Positions 13,492 to 15,245 of a DNA stretch of 15,245 nucleotides are shown in pieces. The stretch covers positions 1 to 15,245 of the forward strand of contig CAJOQY010000287.1 of NCBI GenBank assembly GCA_905236835.1. The letters run 5' to 3'. Each line of letters opens with the position of its first letter. Within the stretch, counting starts at the first letter, position 1. The translations under genes and the position numbers were made by a program. The notes under the pieces were generated by a model that was given only the letters and a program-made list of their open reading frames with translations, ran no database searches and was not told the origin of the DNA. The stretch is from an uncultured Oscillibacter sp. (GTDB lineage: Bacteria; Bacillota; Clostridia; Oscillospirales; Oscillospiraceae).

Positions 13492-13530
13492 TATAGAATA
13501 AATTCTATAATCCATTCTGTCTTTCATTCT
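13492..13530. promoter_or_regulatory. Operator-like dyad and phased ATTCT repeats
   Basis: TATAGAAT (13492-13499) and ATTCTATA (13502-13509) form an 18-bp dyad with a 2-bp centre. ATTCT recurs at 13502, 13514 and 13526, exactly 12 bp apart, the last overlapping the symporter -35. The dyad contains TATAG-N8-CTATA, in the style of LysR-type T-N11-A sites, so it is the best candidate site for the adjacent regulator. Confidence 0.5.
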
Positions 13531-13550
13531 AATTTTACTTGTGTTATAAT
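13522..13550 (+). promoter_or_regulatory. Extended -10 promoter for the symporter
   Basis: TTTCAT (13522-13527), 17 bp, then TGT-TATAAT (13542-13550). The weak -35 together with operator-like sequence just upstream suggests an activated promoter. Predicted start is near 13557, with a leader of about 100 nt. Confidence 0.65.
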
Positions 13551-13562
13551 CCCGTCTTGTCA

Positions 13563-13590
13563 GCCGTCCGGGACGCGAACGCGGGACGGC
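13563..13590 (+). other. Hairpin in the symporter leader
   Basis: GCCGTCC (13563-13569) pairs with GGACGGC (13584-13590) around a 14-nt loop that itself carries CGCG-AA-CGCG. It lies at the very 5' end of the predicted transcript, where it could protect the mRNA. A 34-bp A/T-only run follows, so an attenuator cannot be excluded. Confidence 0.45.
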
Positions 13591-13656
13591 GAATATATAA
13601 TATATTATATAAAAATTTAAAATTTCCCGCGAGTTCAAAAGGAGTGTGTGAAAGAC

Positions 13657-15201
13657 ATGACAAACGCGCAGTTTTTAATCATCAGCACGATTGTAATTTA
13701 TCTGATGGCGATGGTGTTCATCGGCGTCTATTTCAGCCGGAAAGGGAGCGGCGATAATTCGTCGGAATTTTATCTCGGCGGACGCAGATTAGGCCCCATT
13801 GTGACGGCCATGAGCGCGGAAGCGTCGGACATGAGCAGTTATTTACTCATGGGTCTGCCCGGTCTGGCTTATTTATGCGGCGTGGCGGAAGTCGGCTGGA
13901 CGGCGATTGGCCTTGCCGTCGGGACGTATTTAAACTGGCTGATCGTCGCCCGCAGAATCCGCCGTTACTCGGCGAAATTAGGCGCGATTACGCTTCCGGA
14001 ATTTTTCTCCCGCCGGTACGCGGATAATAAAAATATATTATCCTGCATTGCCGCTCTGGTGATTTTAATCTTTTTTATCCCCTATACGGCGTCCGGATTT
14101 AAAGCCGTCGGAACGCTGTTTCATTCGTTGTTCGGCGTCGAATATCATCTGGCGATGGTCGTCGGCGCGGTGATTATTATTACTTATACGGTTTTGGGCG
14201 GCTTCTTGGCCGTATCGACAACGGATTTGATTCAAAGCGTATTCATGAGCATCGCGCTTGTCGTCGTCGTGTTCTTCGGGATTCAACAGGCGGGCGGCAT
14301 GGGAGCCGTGATGGAAAACGCCCGCGCTCTGCCCGGTTATTTAAATTTAACAAAAGGCTATGATCCCGCTTCCGGGACCGCCGGTTCTTTCGGATTCCTC
14401 CCGATTGTGTCCACATTGGCATGGGGTCTCGGTTATTTCGGTATGCCGCATATTTTGCTCCGGTTTATGGCCGTCCGGGATGAGAACGAATTAAATTTAT
14501 CCCGCCGTATCGCGTCGATCTGGGTGGTATTATCTATGGGAATCGCCGTTTTTATCGGCATTATCGGTTACAGCGTTTCTCTTACGGGCAAAATTCCCGT
14601 GCTGACGACTTCATCCGATTCTGAGACGATTATTGTTCAGCTTGCCAATCTCATGAGCCAGCACGGAATTATATTGGCTTTAATGGCCGGCGTGATTCTC
14701 GCGGGAATCTTGGCCGCCACGATGTCCACAGCCGATTCACAGCTTTTGGCGGCGGCGTCCAGCGTATCGCAGGACTTGGCGCGGGATTTCCTCGGCGTTA
14801 AACTCTCGGCCCGCGCCGAAATGACCGCCGCCCGCCTGACTGTCATTACAATCGCCATTATCAGCGTATTTTTGGCATGGAATCCCGACAGCTCCGTATT
14901 TCGCGTGGTTTCTTTCGCGTGGGCGGGCTTCGGCGCGGCGTTCGGCCCGACGATGTTATTATCCCTGTTTTGGCGCAAAGCGAATAAACTCGGCGCGCTG
15001 GCCGGTATGGCGTCCGGCGGCGTGATGGTATTCGTCTGGAAATTTTTAATCGCCCCGTTGGGCGGCGCGTTCGCGATTTACGAATTACTGCCGGCGTTTT
15101 TGGTCGCCTTTGTCGTCATGATCGCTGTCAGTCTCGCCACCGGCGAACCCGACGCCGAAATTACCCGCGTATTCGATCAGGTCCAAAGCGGCGAAAATTA
15201 A
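13657..15201 (+). CDS. putP: PutP-like sodium/solute symporter (SSS family)
   Basis: This is a 514-residue polytopic membrane protein with about 13 hydrophobic segments, normal for the sodium:solute symporter family. The FYLGGRRLGPIVTAMSAEAS and DMSSYLLMGLPG blocks are very close to PutP; Asp58 aligns with the essential Asp55 of Escherichia coli PutP. MSTADSQLL (Ser357, Thr358) matches the Na2-site Ser/Thr pair in helix 8. These support sodium-coupled uptake, most likely of proline, though related carriers move other substrates. ATG 13657 is preferred over GTG 13648, which sits only 3 nt after AGGAG (13640-13644). A LysR regulator is divergent upstream. The hydrophilic C-terminus (GEPDAEITRVFDQVQSGEN) is short. 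No proline catabolic gene is in the window. Confidence 0.88.
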   Translation: MTNAQFLIISTIVIYLMAMVFIGVYFSRKGSGDNSSEFYLGGRRLGPIVTAMSAEASDMSSYLLMGLPGLAYLCGVAEVGWTAIGLAVGTYLNWLIVARRIRRYSAKLGAITLPEFFSRRYADNKNILSCIAALVILIFFIPYTASGFKAVGTLFHSLFGVEYHLAMVVGAVIIITYTVLGGFLAVSTTDLIQSVFMSIALVVVVFFGIQQAGGMGAVMENARALPGYLNLTKGYDPASGTAGSFGFLPIVSTLAWGLGYFGMPHILLRFMAVRDENELNLSRRIASIWVVLSMGIAVFIGIIGYSVSLTGKIPVLTTSSDSETIIVQLANLMSQHGIILALMAGVILAGILAATMSTADSQLLAAASSVSQDLARDFLGVKLSARAEMTAARLTVITIAIISVFLAWNPDSSVFRVVSFAWAGFGAAFGPTMLLSLFWRKANKLGALAGMASGGVMVFVWKFLIAPLGGAFAIYELLPAFLVAFVVMIAVSLATGEPDAEITRVFDQVQSGEN

Positions 15202-15245
15202 AATATAATATAAATATAATATAATATAAAAAAACCGGCTGATGA
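15194..15245 (+). terminator. Probable symporter terminator, cut by the window edge
   Basis: A 41-bp A/T-only run (15194-15234) ends in seven A and is followed by CCGGCTGATGA at the edge. An A-run then a GC-rich arm is how a bidirectional hairpin starts; the second arm is outside the window. Confidence 0.35.

Overview
The window looks like chromosomal DNA of an endospore-forming Clostridia-type Firmicute. Three things point this way. Shine-Dalgarno sites are strong and close to AGGAGG. Four genes match two known sporulation and germination pairs: cwlJ with gerQ, and spoIVFA with spoIVFB. Coding DNA is fairly GC-rich (many GCG, CGG and GAT codons), while the gaps are strikingly A/T-only. No species can be named from the sequence alone, and I see no rRNA, tRNA, CRISPR, transposase or phage structural gene.

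Left part (1-5541), cell envelope and spore. A membrane-anchored protein with a phage-tail-lysozyme-type domain runs leftward from a TTG start at 2003 and leaves the window still open. Its long frame has no stop codon in the window, so it is easy to miss. Divergent from it are a CwlJ-like cortex hydrolase and a GerQ-like protein with an Asn/Gly tandem-repeat region. In Bacillus these two are functional partners, because GerQ is needed for CwlJ localisation. A strong hairpin terminator follows. Next come an M23 (LytM-fold) membrane protein and an M50 membrane metalloprotease, the arrangement of the SpoIVFA/SpoIVFB pro-sigma-K processing complex. Sigma-E-like boxes lie upstream of spoIVFA (good match) and cwlJ (weaker).

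Middle (5542-12314), unrelated single-gene units, most with a sigma-A-like promoter. They are a 936-residue lipoprotein of unknown function ending in a GC-rich terminator, a glycerate kinase, a rubredoxin-flavin reductase-rubredoxin fusion likely to act in electron transfer or oxygen defence, and a lipoprotein alpha/beta hydrolase with a Cys in the nucleophile position.

Right part (12311-15245). A LysR-type regulator runs leftward, and its stop codon interlocks with that of the hydrolase. It is divergent from a PutP-like sodium/solute symporter. The 443-bp gap between the two starts holds promoter-like sequences on both strands, an 18-bp dyad, three ATTCT repeats phased at exactly 12 bp and two stable hairpins. 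The simplest reading is that the LysR protein controls the symporter. The right edge cuts into what looks like the symporter's terminator.
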